A program made the translations under genes and the position numbers. Positions 10,746-23,091 of a stretch of DNA of 64,000 nucleotides are shown piece by piece. The stretch is from assembly GCA_947685225.1 (NCBI GenBank), contig CANTUV010000024.1:12108001-12172000 (forward strand), read 5' to 3'. This DNA comes from Garcia nutans (lineage: Eukaryota > Streptophyta > Magnoliopsida > Malpighiales > Euphorbiaceae). Below the pieces are notes generated by a model. That model did not search any database, had not been told where the DNA came from, and worked only from the letters and a program-made list of their open reading frames with translations. Each line of letters opens with the position of its first letter. The stretch's first letter is position 1.

Positions 10746-12667
10746 CAGAGCCAACCTGTAAGCCACTGGACCAACTCTCTCTGGTACCTTATAAGGTCCT
10801 ATGAAACGAGGACTCAGCTTCCCCTTCCGACCAAATCTCAAAGTTTTCTTCCACGGAGACACGTTGAGAAACTCTATGTCTTTCCTCTTTAAATCTGTAT
10901 AGGATTTCTGTCGGTTTGAAGCTGCTTTCAGACTAGTCTAAATCACCTTCATTTTCTCTTCTATTTCCTTAATCAAATCAGGACCAACCATTTTACCTTC
11001 TATAGCCTCATCTCAACACAAAGGTGTCATGCATTTCCTGTTATACAAGGCCTCATAAGGTGCCATCCCAATATTGGACTGATGATTGTTGTTATAAGCA
11101 AACTCAATCAGTGGCAAGAATCTATCCCAGCTCCCTGTGAAATCAATGATATAACTCCTTAACATATCCTCTAGAATCTGAATCACTCTCTCTGACTGCC
11201 ATCTGTCTGAGGATGGAAAGTAGTAATAAAATGCAATCGAGAACCCAATGCATCCTGCAAACTCCTCTAAAATCTCGATGTATTTCGAGGATCTCAGTCT
11301 GACAACAAAGAAACTAGGATTCCATGTAACCTCACTATCTCATTGATAAATAGCTCAGCCAACCTTACAATTGAGTAATCCATCTGAACTAGAAGAAAAT
11401 GAGCTATCTTCATCATTCGATCAACTATCACCTAGATTACATCATGCTTCTACTGGGTCAAAGGTAGTCCAGTCACAAAATCCATCGTCACTCGCTCCCA
11501 TTTCAATTTTGACGCTGATAATGGCTGGAGCAACCCTGAAGGGACTTGGTGTTCAGCCTTCACTTTGTGACAAGTGAGACATCTGGATAAACTCTGCTAT
11601 GTCCCTCTTCATACCTAACCATCAATAATGTTGCTTCAAATCTTGATACATCTTGGTATTACCAGGGTGCATAGCATAGAGTGATTGATGTGCTTCATCT
11701 AAAATCTTCCCTTTTAAATCCTGCATCATCAAGAATGCACAGCCTATCTCCGTACCACAAACTGTCATCCTCTCTCATATGAAAGTCTCGACTCTCCCCC
11801 TTTTGAAAAACCATCATAATCTTCTGGATTTTCTCATCTACCAACTAGGCTTCCTTAATCTGATCCAATATTATTGGCCTCAACTACAATTGAGCCATTA
11901 ATGTACCATCATCACATGACTCAAATTTGGCATGCAACGCTCTCAACTCAATAAGCAATGAAAGCGAATAGGCAGTCAAACCTGCCATGGATTCCGACTC
12001 AAGGCATCTGCTACCACATTTGCCTTACCAGGATGATAATCAATTAAGTTGTCATAGTCTTTAATCAACTCTAACCACCATCTCTGTCTCAAATTTAGCT
12101 CTCTCTAAATACCCAGGTACTTTAAACTCTTGGGATCAGTATAAATGAAGTATTTCTCCTCATACAAGTAATACCGGCAAATCTTTAATGCAAAATCAAT
12201 GGTTGCTAGCCCCAAATCATGAGTCGGGTAATTCAGTTCATTAGGCTTCAACTGACAAGATGCATAAGCAATGACTCTATCCCCCTACATCAAAACACAA
12301 ACCAAACCACTATGTGAAGCAACACTGTATATCACATAGGGTTTACCTTCCACAGGTAGAGTAAGAACAGGAGCCTAAGTCAACATATCCCTCAACTGCT
12401 CAAAACTCGTCTGACACCAATATTCTACTCAAATCTAACTCCTTTCTGAAGTAGTCTGGTGAGTGGTGTAGCTATCATAGAAAAACCCTTCATAAACCAA
12501 TGATAATAGCCTGCCAATCCTAGAAAACTTCTAACCTCTGTCACAGCCTTTGGTGGACTCCAATTCAAGATAGCCTCGACTTTACTCGAATCAACTCTAA
12601 TATTGTCTGCTGATACCACATGACCGAGAAAAGTCACCTGATCGAGCCAGAACTCACACTTAGACAG
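10746..12667 (-). pseudogene. pol: Tekay-type chromovirus pol fragment
   Basis: The minus strand aligns with about 30466-32410 of the complete Tekay element. It enters at the end of reverse transcriptase (SKCEFWLDQVTFLG at 12667; then the connection with FLGLAGYYHWFMKGFS), runs through RNase H and integrase, and stops at the GPVAYRLAL motif before the chromodomain. Many stops and small indels mean it encodes nothing intact. Both ends are cut by Tat LTRs (10745 and 12668), so the chromovirus is the oldest layer here and was the landing site of element F. The small frame 11371-11577 on the plus strand is a shadow. Confidence 0.85.
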
Positions 12668-14750
12668 TGTAGACCCCTTTTTTTTACCAAGTCCAATCCG
12701 ACACTAATTAAAAGGCAATTAAGTCAAGTCTAAAGGTCTAAAATAATCCTGAATAATGCTACAAACTAAAATGTGGTATGGCAAAATATTAAAATCTAAA
12801 CACATAATAATATATTATTTATTATTTATTTTAATAATATAATAAAAAAAGGAAAAGAAAATATAAATATTTATTTTATAAAAATATAATATTTATTTTT
12901 AATAATAATAATAATAATGAAAATAATAAATAATAAATAATAAAAATGATAATTGACGAATTAGCGAGGCAATGTATTGTAGGTCTGGCCTACGCGAATT
13001 GGCTTGTGCCCGGGCCCACAGCCCTCACAGTCCGTGGGCAATTGGCCTTGCCAATTTTGTCAAAACCAAATTTGATGTGGACAGTTTTAATTTTTTCTTA
13101 ATCAAGAAGGACTAGGTTTTTAATTAATTGCCTATAAATAAGGGATTTGAAGATTAAAGACGGGACTTAGACTTTTTTTTTTGGACTTTTGACCTTCAGG
13201 AACAGATTAGCAACAACAACATAAAAAACCCTAGCAAGCAAAAAGAATGAAACAAAAAGGATCAAATAGAAACGAACAACCATACAAAGGCAGTGACATA
13301 CTGTCTTGGTCTTGCTAAGCCAAAATTTGAAATTGTTGCAAGCGAAAGTTTGATCAACGTGCAATTGTGGTGGAGCCAACAAACGACGGTACACTCTAAT
13401 CAATTCAATATAAGATGCTTTAATGGTTTTTAATGATTGAATGAATTTTATCCTTTGTCTAAATTAATTCCAGCATATTACATTCACTACTTTTTATTTA
13501 TATCAAATTTATGTGAAGCATGATTTGATGATGTTGTTTGTTATTCATACAAAATAAATCCAGTAACCTATACATGTTCAATTGATATTTTTCAATGCAT
13601 TATCATTTAATTTAAACACATCCAGTAGCTATATTCTATACAAGTATTTGTCAAAAATTCAATTGTTAAAATAAGCCTGAAAATTCTTTACAGTAACCAT
13701 AATTTTTCCAAACCCTAAATATTTTTCCAAAATTCACATAAACCCTAATTTACTTAAACCTTAAAAAAACTATAAAACCCTAGTATACATAACCTTAATA
13801 TCCAAACCCTAAATTATAATTTTTCCTTTGTTTAATTTTCTCCAGTAGCTAAATTCTATTTTAATTTGTACAGTAGCTAAAATCCTTTTCAAAAATATAT
13901 ATAAGATGTTAGTTTTCTAAATCAAAACCCTATTTTTTAAATCTAAACCCTAAAATCTTAATTTTTTAATCTAAACCCTCAAAACCCTAATTTTATTAAA
14001 AAAAAACCCTAATTGAGATGTAAACTCTACATTTATATACCTATTGCTTTACTTATGTTTGGATGCATGCTTATTATATGTCTTGATGGATGATTTATTA
14101 TATGTTTTAATGGATGATTTATTTTTATTTGATTCTAAAATGAATGCTCGAATGTTTGTTTATTGATTTTGCTAGTTTCAAGAAATTATAAGAGGTATGT
14201 TTCCATATTATGGGTACCTCATGTGTTGATCCTCATATATTATTTTAGGTTTTGGATTAATGTAAAGGATACATTTCTACCAATTGGTGGGTGTCCTATT
14301 TTATTTGTTTTCTTTTAGACATTGGACGATTGTAAAGGCATGTTTCTATCCATTGATGGGTGCCTATTCATTTATTTTGTTTGAACTTGTTATGATCTTA
14401 ATAAAGTGATTATTTATTTTTTATGATTTCATGTAGTATGGATAATATCATATTAACTAAGAATTTTATAATATTAAGACCTAAAAAGGAGGTCGGTTCC
14501 AATGAATCGGGCGCTGTGGGGGTGCTGGGTCATTCTTACCTTCCCCACGCGTACTCAACTTTTCAAACCCAATAGGGGGATGGAAATTTCTTAGGAATCG
14601 AGTCATCCACCCCTTTTTTTCCAGCCCTTTCGGGTGGTTTCTTTATTTTCTCTCGGTTTAGTCCCGTGTTCTCTAAGGCCTTAAGCCTAACAGTGCCGAA
14701 TTCACAAGAACCATTCAACATGGGAGTAGGGGCAAACATATCCGCTCACA
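12668..14750 (+). repeat. Element F 5' LTR
   Basis: Runs from TGTAGACCCC to CCGCTCACA. It has TATAAATA at 13133-13140, a GC-rich inverted-repeat module just upstream (about 12952-13075), GGTGGAGCCAACA near 13370, telomere-like AAACCCTA motifs (about 13680-14020) and stem-loops at 14192-14220, 14266-14297 and 14336-14365. The small minus-strand frame 13167-13403 is a shadow. Confidence 0.88.
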
Positions 14751-14751
14751 G

Positions 14752-15908
14752 TGGTGACTCCACAGGGGATAAGAGATGTTGATTCCATTGGTCTTTATAT
14801 TATTTTATTCTTTCTTATTATGATATTGTCCATTGCAACATTTAGATTGCATTGTGTACATGAGTTAGGACGCCCATGTTACTTGTGTTGTATTATGTAA
14901 GGGATACCATATTTTCACTCAAGGTATGGAGATTGAGCATGACATAACCACTCGTAGCATTGTACCTTTTGGTATATACTTGCTATGGGAGCCTAAAACC
15001 TTTCAACCCAAAGACTTAAGCTCATGTAATTGACCTAGTTATTTTCCTTATATTTTTACCACAAATGCTTGTTGTTTGACTATGGTTAATATATTTTGGT
15101 TTAAATCATGACTTATTTGGTTTGTTCTTTTTCTAATATGACCTACCTATATTCTACGCTCAAAAAAATAATAAATAATTTTTTCCTTTGAATCCAAAAG
15201 ACTGAATCTCAAATTTTCAAGTTGGTCTTTCAAAAATCTTTCAAGATGGGTCAAAAATCTTCTTCCACCTTATGGCCTAAAACATTCAAAGCCCAAAAAG
15301 CTTTGCAACAAAATTATCTTTCATCAAAGATTACAAAGAGAGCTTACAAACTATTTAGGTCAATTATGAAATGCCAAAAATCAATTATCAGCCTAATTTA
15401 TACCAAAGAATTATTAATCATGGACGTATTTTTGGCATGAATCACTAGTTACTTTTTCTAATTAGAAATCTATTTATGATAAACCTCTTAATTTATTTTT
15501 AATCCAATATAGCATAAAAGCTATTTTAATTGAGATTCAATGGATTAAAAACTAATTAATGGGAATTATCATGGACTGACTTCTATATTAGAAGATGCAA
15601 CTATTGGTTAAATCATCCGAGGGAATTTTTTGAGAACAAAATATCTCATGTTGGTATTTTGTTGACCATATACCTAGGAAAAGAGACTCGCCATTAATGT
15701 GTGGCATTTATAAGATTGGAAGGAACATCCTAATTATCTTTGTTTATTTGTTGTTTGTGCATACACGTATACATGCATTGCATAACATATCATTGATCCT
15801 TTCTGGCTCATAGACCTGGAGTATAACAGTTCAAGAGCATACAACAACCCAACCTATGCTAGTGATGTAGAATCCAGTAGCGACTCAATTAGCTTCTCAC
15901 CAAGAGCA
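14752..15908 (+). promoter_or_regulatory. Element F primer-binding site and 5' leader
   Basis: TGGTGACTCCACAGGGG at 14752-14768 matches the tRNA-Arg(ACG) 3' end with two changes. The 1.1-kb leader that follows is shared with M, N and the 5924 and 8697 LTR pieces. It contains a hairpin CCATAT...GTATGG at 14907-14929 and ends at the gag ATG (15909). Frames within it (15222-15440) are not conserved as proteins among copies. Confidence 0.78.
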
Positions 15909-17190
15909 ATGGATCTCGAACTGATTTAAAGGATGGTGAACGTCGCCCTCAATGCCAAGATGGAAGAATGAAAGGAGGCCCTGTCTGAGACTATGAAGAG
16001 CCAACTATCTGCACTTTTCAAAAACACTGCTAAGGCATCTGCCTGCATTAAGAAGCCAAAGGACAAAGGGAAGGCTAAGGTCAGTGAAGTAGCCTTTGAT
16101 GATAACAAAGTAGTCGTTGATGATAATGATGACTAGGCTCAATACTTTCAAGATCCTCAAAATAAGAAGAAGAAACCAAAGGTTGTTGAAAGATCAGTCG
16201 TGCAAAAGACTGAAACTTTAGATGTTGAGAAGTTGATTGCTAATTTGGAAAAGAAATTTAAAAAGAATTTGAAAACTGAAGAAATGTCAAAGGTTGACAA
16301 ATTGTTTGAGCTAGATGAAGAGGTCCCGTACAAGTTTAAGATGCCCTCCTTTGCAATGTTTGATGCAACTGGGAACCCTCATCTCCATGTGAAGAAATAC
16401 ATCACTGCTATGCAGTATGCCTGAGCTACTAAGGCTCAAACTCTAAGGTACTTCATGCTTTCATTGGACCCTGTTGTCCAGAATTTGTTCAACACCTTAG
16501 AAGATGGTACTCAAAAGAGTTGGGATTTGCTATACAAGGCCTTCATCCAACAATATGGGCATATTGCTGAATTGGAGGTTACTTTAATGGAAGTTAAGTC
16601 CATTAGACAAAGACCAAATGAGAACTTTGTTGACTATGTAAAGAGATGGAGAAATAAGGCTGCATTGCTTAAGAAAAGGCTCGATTAATCGGATCAAATT
16701 AGCATAATTGTGAGAGGGGTGTTGCCTAGTCTTCATGAAAGGATGTCTCATACACTCACAAAGACCTTATGCAAGCTGGTTTGCAAATTGAAGAGTGAGA
16801 AAGGGAAAAGAACCGCTTTTTGATGAGAAGGAATGAGAAAGGAAACTACCAGCCTGGTAATCAGAGCACACAAAAGGCAGTTGATGTTAATGCAGCTGGT
16901 CAAGGAGGAAGGAAGTAGTTTTCAAAATTGGGGAAGTCATTGTCTTGGGTTCTCAATAAGCTACAAAAGCAGGGATTGTTACAACACTTGACTCCTCGTC
17001 CTTTACCTAATCCTCTTCCACCTAACTTTGATGCTAAGGCATTCTGCCCATTCCCTCAAATGCAAGGGCTCGAGATGAAAAAGTGTTTGAAGTTGAGGCA
17101 TGAGATCCAGAATTTGACTGATAGTGGGAAGCTACTCGAACCAAACAAGCCTAGCACCAAGGACAATCATTGCCAAGGTTCAACAGAGTA
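15909..17190 (+). pseudogene. gag: Element F gag, broken
   Basis: Structural Gag of a Tat element. From the ATG at 15909 the frame meets a stop at codon 7 and others later. It then reads a Lys-rich N-terminal part, an acidic DDNKVVVDDNDD run, the capsid-type segment KMPSFAMFDATGNPHLHVKK (16340-16400) and RPNENFVDYVKRWRNKAALL near 16610. About 10 bases are missing near 16760 compared with M, which shifts the frame. The C-terminal piece (16928-17190) has LTPRPLPNPLPPNFDAKAFC and a finger in which a His is now Pro (CPFPQ). The same order is seen in M. Confidence 0.8.
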
Positions 17191-19029
17191 ACACCACCAA
17201 CTACTTTAATGATTGGGGGAGGTTTAAATGAAAGATTTGTGTTATATTCTTTTCAAAATGTAGATGAAGAGACAACCAAAGAAGAAGCGATATTTACCAC
17301 GATTGAAAAAGTTGTGGTTGGTAAATAATTAGAAATATGTGTTGTAAGTGAGTTTTAGGACTCAACAAATAGTGATGATGATTTTGATCCTAAGAAGGAA
17401 GAATGGACCTGGTCTGAGCCCAAAGAAGATGAAGTTATGAACACCCGATCTGGTAAGCCTTATGCAAGGCTACCACCAAAAGAAGTAGAAGCTAATAAGG
17501 GAAAGTAAGTCAAAGCTAGAAATAAATAAGAAGAAGATGACACAGTCCTTAAGCAATTGAAAAGGACCCAAGCAAGTGTCAGCATTTGGAATTTATTGGC
17601 CATATCCAAGAAGCACTGTGAAACTATGGCCAAGGCTTTGGCTAGCATGCTAATTTCCACTTCTATAATACTGGATGAGCTAGTTAATTTCATAAAAGTT
17701 AAAGGAGTGATGAAGTGTGAAGATATTCAAAAGAATAGCAAAGTTGATGTGGGAATCGTATCATTTTTGGATGCAAATTTGCCAGAAGAGGGAAGAGATC
17801 ACATCCGCCCTCTCTTTATCAAGGTAGAGGTCAAAGGGAAAAGGACTCTATGTGTAATGGTTGATGATGGCTCCACCATAAATGTTTACCCATTTAAGAT
17901 CTTGCTAAATCTTGCTATGTCAACAAGGAATCTAAGCCCAACCGAGGTAACCATTAGGGCTTATGACGATACTAAGAGACATGCTGAAGGGACTTTGAAA
18001 GCTATTGTGAAGGCTGGTCCAATTAAATCTATGGTTGAGTTTGTAGTTTTGGATATACCCGTCACTTTTGCATTGCTATTGGGATGACCATATTTTCATC
18101 CTCTTGGTGGAGTTTCCTTTATGCTCCATCAAAAGATCAAGTTCCCAAATGAGGATGAGACAGTGGTCATCAAGGCCAAAGATAATAAAGTGGTAAATGC
18201 TTTGATGATTGAGAGGTCTCTCAATGGTTTCCAGGTAGCTGCAATTTCTGATGATGAAGTAGTAGACCCCAAGGTCCTGGCTATGATGAAAAATATGAAC
18301 TACCTACCTGGTGTTGGTCTTGGAAAGGGTAAGACAGGTGTGACAAAACTTTTGGATTTTAAGACTCAGACTTCCATGAAAAGGTTGGGATATGAAGAAG
18401 CTAACAAAAATGTTAAGCCAAAGAAGAATGAGAAGATGAGCTTCCCACCACTAGAGAAGATGAGATTCCCACCACTTGAAGAGGTTTTTATCAAAGCTCC
18501 AGACTTGGGACCACTCCAAGGGAAGCCCGAGCCAGTCATGTTCATGGGAAAATTAATCCCGAGTTTTGAGATTTTTGCTGATGTTGCTGAATTGGTGGAA
18601 CAAGTGAAGAGAGAGCCCATCCTGCCAGTTGACAAAGAGCCTAATCCAGAAAGAAAGAAGGAAGCTGTCCTGAAAGCCTAGAAGACTTTAGAGGAAATTT
18701 CTGCTTTAGTTGAAGAGAAGTTTGAAGATGTCTTGGTTTATTATTTGGAGAACAATGACTTTGTTTTTGATTTTAGTTTGTCTACTTTGTATGAGGATGA
18801 TGATATTTTCTTTTCCAAGATTAATGTAATAAAGTCTGATTTTGCTTACTGGTGTGATGTTTTTCCTAATGGTTGCATACATTCAAATAGTGGTTACATG
18901 AGCATTTTTAATATTAACTCTGTTGGTACACAATCATTAAATTTGGGAACAACCGAAAATCCTAAAAACATTAGCATAGCATCCGACCTTACTCTTGATG
19001 AGAGAGAGAGATTAGAAAAAAATATTTAA
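17191..19029 (+). pseudogene. Element F protease region and pol linker
   Basis: The retroviral-type aspartic protease cleaves Gag-Pol. The reading frame of 17557-18087 contains MVDDGSTINVYP, the active-site Asp loop in the form used by Tat elements, and continues in frame through 18121-18681 and 18733-19029. The first part (17191-17556) is the linker with MNTRSGKPYARLPPKEVEAN. After the protease there is a Gly-rich YLPGVGLGKGK motif near 18300, characteristic of the pol N-terminus of Tat and Athila elements. Stops occur at about 18085 and 18679. The frame at 18366-18635 on the minus strand is a shadow. Confidence 0.82.
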
Positions 19030-20037
19030 CAAATATGAAGAGGTTTTTGCTAGTCTTATGAGGACACGCCTGGAATAGATCGAGACATAGCCGAGCACCT
19101 TATTCCTACTTACACTCACATAAAACCTCTTAAACAAAAGTTTAGAGGGTTAAGACCGAAATGGGCAGATTTGATTAAAGAAGAAGTCACCAAACAAATA
19201 CAAGTAAAGTTCCTTGAAGTGATAGATTATCCAGATTGGCTAGCCAACATTTTTTTTATGCCAAAGAAAGATGGAAGAATTAGGGTTTGTGTGGACTATA
19301 GAGACTTGCTTTCCCTAAAGATGACTTTTCTTTACCCCATATAGATGTCCTTATTGATAGTGCAACCTCTAGCATGCTACACTCATTTGAAGGCAATTTT
19401 TTGGATAGAGCCAAGTGTTAATGGCCTAAGAGGTTAAAGCAAAAAATGGCTTTATTATTACGTGGGGTATATTTTTTATAGGGTGATGCTATTTGGGTTA
19501 AAGAATGTTGAGGCAACCTACCAAAGGATGGCCACCACTTTTTTTCATGATATGATGCACAAAGAAGTCGAGGTTTATGTTGATGATATGATGGTGAAGT
19601 CAGATACAAGGGAGCACCATTTCCAAAACTTAGAGTTATTCTTTGAGAGAGCAGTAAAGTATAAGCTAAGGTTAAACCCAAAGAAGTGTGTGTTTGGCAT
19701 TACTTCTAGCAAGCTGTTGGGACACATGATTGGTCCAAACAACATTGAGATTGACCCTAACAAGGTTAAGGCAATCAGGGATATGCCAGCCCCTAAGAGA
19801 GAGAAAGAAGTTTAGGAGTTTATTGGCAAGTTACAGTACATTAGTAGGTTCATAGCAAAGCTTACCACAATCTGTGAGCCTATCTTTAAGTTACTTAAAA
19901 TGAACCAGCCAGTCAAGTGGAATGAAGAGTGTCAAAAGGCCTTTGAGTGTATAAAAGAGTATCTATTGAATCCACCTATTTTGAAACTACCTAAACTTGT
20001 TAAACCCTTATTACTATACTTAGTAGTGGAGGAAGAG
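19030..20037 (+). pseudogene. Element F reverse transcriptase, cut by insertion
   Basis: Reverse transcriptase copies the element RNA into DNA. The sequence starts at YEEVFA-like residues, passes AEHLIPTYTHIKPLKQKFRG and KKDGRIRVCVDYRDL, and has the catalytic YVDDMMVKS at about 19575-19602, then the connection domain with NEECQKAFECIKEYLLNPPIL. A deletion and frameshift near 19307 and an altered stretch at about 19390-19480 break the frame, and a TAG lies at 19813. It ends at 20037, where element M inserted; the RNase H part resumes at 60676. Confidence 0.87.
20033..20037. repeat. Target-site duplication of element M, left copy (AAGAG)
   Basis: AAGAG directly precedes the LTR end at 20038 and is repeated exactly at 60671-60675 after the other LTR end. 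Confidence 0.93.
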
Positions 20038-22070
20038 TGTGAGTGGGGATTTTTGCCCCCACTCCCAGTGGAATGGTTCTTGCGACTTCGGCACTGTTAA
20101 GCTCGGGGCCTTAGAAAACACGAGCCTAAACTAGAAGAAAATGGAATCGCCACCCGAACAGACCGGGAAAAAGAAAGAGGCGGATGACTCAATTCCTAAG
20201 GAAATCACAACCCCTTAATGGGTTCGGAAAGTTGGGTACGTGTGGGGAAGGTGAGAATGACCCAGCACCCCCACAATGCCCGGTTTATTGGAACCTACCT
20301 CCTTTTTCGGTCTTAATATTATAAAATTTTTAATTAATATAATATTTCCATACTACATGCGATCATAAGAATAAATAAATACTTTATTAAAATCACAACA
20401 ATATCCAAACAAAATAAACAAATAGGCACCCATCCATAGATGGAAACATGCCTTTACAATTATACAATGTCTAAAACTAAATAAGACACCCACCAAAAGG
20501 TGGAAATGTGTCCTTTAGATTAATTCCAAAATATAAAAACAACTTAAATTACATGAAAATTAATTAATGAGGTACCCAATCATGGAAACATACCTCTTAC
20601 AATTTCTTAAAACCAAAACAAATTAATAAAAATAACCAACCAACCATTCATCATAAATAAATCATTCATCGAAGATATAAATCAAAGATATAATTAAATC
20701 ACTAATCAAAACATATAATAAACATGCTTCTAACTTGAATAAAGCAAATAAAGATGAAAGTTTAGGTTTATGTCTCAATTAAGGGTTTCCTAATTAACAT
20801 TTAGGGTTTTTGAGATTTTGGAATTAACACAATTATTATTATTATTTAAAAATACTAAACCTACTATAAGGAATTAAAAAAAAGAATTGATTAGGGTTTT
20901 ATATTTTTAAGAAAATAGTAGGGTTTCTGGTTAATCAAATTAGGATTTTTAGAAAGAAATAAATTAGGGTTTGGTATTTATAAAAAATAATGTTTGTAGC
21001 TTAAGATTTTACATGAATTAGGGTTTAATGTCTGTGAAAAACTAATCAAAGATTTTAAGATTTATATAAACTGTGAATATATTTTTTAAAAGAGGTTTAG
21101 ATGCTATTGTATGGTTTTATATATAAAAAACCTTAATGTGATTTCTGAGTAACACATTGATTAACTAACTACAAGATAAAGAAAAACAATCAAACATCCT
21201 AGGCCAAACAAGTTTACTGGTTCTAAAGGTTATGATTTAGCAAAACAATAATATGCACTCCATGCAAACTAACAGATACTGATTCAATAAGAAATTGCAT
21301 GATGTGACTTTAGTTTAGATGAAGAGCAAACTCATTCAATGTTTAAAACAATAAAAACATATAGTATTTATTTAATTTAAAGCATACCGTCGTTTGTTGG
21401 CTCCAACAAAATTATTTAAATGTGAATTCTGGATGAGCTTTTACAAAGACAGTGTGTATACTGCCTTTGTTTGTTGCTTGTACAGAAGTTCAAATGATTC
21501 TTGAGTCCAATCTCCCCCTCCTTTTGTGTGTTTTTAATGTGGTATTTATAGGAAATTAAAATAAAAAAATCTAGTATGTTAAGGAAATTAAAAATTATTT
21601 TGGAAATAAAATAAAAAACAAAGTAAAATAAGGTTTTGGCGAAAACTGCACGCGGGCTTGGGCGAGACTGGCGCTGGGTGAGCTTGGGGCGTGCTGCTGT
21701 TAGGCATGGGAAAAAAACTGCAGGCTAGAGCGCACCTGCGGAGAATTAGCCTGTGGCCAATTCATCGCGTTTACCGCAATCATTATTGATTCTGTCGTCA
21801 CCGATTTTTTATTTATATATATATTTAAAAAAATAATAAAATAAATAAATAAAAAATGAAAAATAAAATAAATAAATATTATATTAAAATAAATAAAATA
21901 AATATTATAAACAAATAATAAATAAAATAAATAATAAATAATAAGTAAAATAAATATTATATTATCAAAACATATAATAAATATTAAAATAAACAATATA
22001 TACCTCAAAATTTATTTTGGACTATTTTAAAATCTTTAGACTAGACTGGGTCAAAAATTAAGAGTCTACA
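20038..22070 (-). repeat. Element M 3' LTR
   Basis: On the minus strand it starts TGTAGACTC at 22070 and ends CCCCACTCACA at 20038. It pairs with the interrupted 5' LTR by orientation, close sequence match (for example 21415-21555 with 60060-60215) and shared target duplication. It contains TATTTATA (minus-strand TATAAATA) at 21543-21550, stem-loops at 20424-20453, 20483-20515 and 20569-20596, TTAGGG-like motifs at about 20760-21030 and the hairpin GAGTGGGG...CCCCACTC at 20041-20064. Confidence 0.92.
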
Positions 22071-22083
22071 GTTTGCCCCCTGC
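22071..22083 (-). promoter_or_regulatory. Element M polypurine tract
   Basis: Minus-strand GCAGGGGGCAAAC lies directly before the 3' LTR. This is the plus-strand DNA primer site for reverse transcription. The 60 bp upstream of it match those upstream of the PPT of element N (57387). Confidence 0.88.
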
Positions 22084-22127
22084 TTGAACGATATGAGATT
22101 ACAGCAAAAGAGAGTGAAAAGCAATGC

Positions 22128-22668
22128 GATTTTTGACTGGTTTTAGAGCTGAACTGGACTCCATACCTGAGGTTGGTTTGAGTTTTAGACTCAAAATTAA
22201 TTTGGGTTCTGGACCCAGAGTGAGTTCTAGACTCAAAAATAATTTGGATTCTGGACCCGAGGTGAGTTTTGAACTCAAAAATAATTTGAATTCTGGATCC
22301 GGGGTGAGTTCTGGACTAATACATATTTTGGGTTCGGGACCCGAGGTGAGTTCTGGGCTCAAAATTATTTGAGTTTTGGACCCGAGGTGAGTTCTGGACT
22401 AAAAAATAATTTGAGTTCTAGACCCGAGGTGAGTTATAGACTAAAAAATAATTTGGGTTCTGGACCCGATGTGAGTTCTGGACTCAAAAATAATTTAGGT
22501 TCCAGACCCGAGGTGAGTTTTGGACTAAAAAACAATTTGGGTTCTGGACCCGATGTGAGTTCTAGTCTCAAAAAAAATTTGGGTTCTGGATCCGATGTGA
22601 GTTCTGGACTAAAAAAAATTGGGCTTTAGACCCGAGGTGAGTTCTGGACTCAAAAATAATTCGAATTA
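22128..22668 (-). repeat. 42-bp tandem array in element M 3' untranslated region
   Basis: About 12-13 copies of a 42-bp unit, written on the plus strand as GGACCCGAGGTGAGTTCTGG followed by ACTCAAAAATAATTTGGGTTCT. Each unit contains the self-complementary core GGGTTCTGGACCC. It lies between the antisense PMD-like gene and the PPT, the position where Tat/Ogre elements are known to carry variable tandem repeats. A related array lies in element N at 55960-57300. Because 42 is a multiple of three, frames at 22099-22629 stay open on both strands; they are repeat translations. Confidence 0.88.
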
Positions 22669-22751
22669 TCTATAAAAAATAATTATAGTCGGTAGGATAT
22701 TAATAAAAAATATTTACAAAAATGTAACTATTTTTAACCATACCTATACTC

Positions 22752-22770
22752 TCTTGCCCCCTGCGTGAAG
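22752..22770 (-). promoter_or_regulatory. Second polypurine-tract-like site
   Basis: TTGCCCCCTGCGTGAAG on the plus strand is nearly the same as TTTGCCCCCTGCTTGAAC at the real PPT (22073-22090). It lies on the far side of the tandem array and could be a duplicated or extra internal PPT. Confidence 0.45.
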
Positions 22771-22964
22771 AAATATTTTAAGAGTGTAAAAATATTTTTA
22801 GACACATAAATATCTAAATAAATGAATTGAATAATTGAATTTCCTGTTGAAATACTATTGACACACTATTTAATAACTATTCATTCACTATTTATCAATA
22901 GTGATATTGACTTTTTTTCACGGATTTACTATTTTTGTCTTGTTTTTTTGTTTTTCCATCTGCC

Positions 22965-22972
22965 TATATAAA
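22965..22972 (+). promoter_or_regulatory. TATA box of the antisense PMD-like gene
   Basis: TATATAAA in the context CTGCCTATATAAACCC lies 127 bp upstream of the ATG at 23092, a plant-like spacing. It points in the opposite direction to element M. Confidence 0.6.
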
Positions 22973-23091
22973 CCCATTCGGTTGCCAACATTTTTCATTC
23001 ACTTTCATTCATAATTGGATTTGAGAACAAAGAGTTAATTAAGCATATAGTATAGAGATTTTTAAGAGAGTTTAGAATACTCAAGGAAAGA

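Noticed and set aside
22099..22629. Open frames with a repeating 14-residue pattern on both strands
   Set aside because: They follow from the 42-bp tandem repeat, whose length is a multiple of three; the related array in element N mixes 42- and 43-bp units, which breaks any frame.
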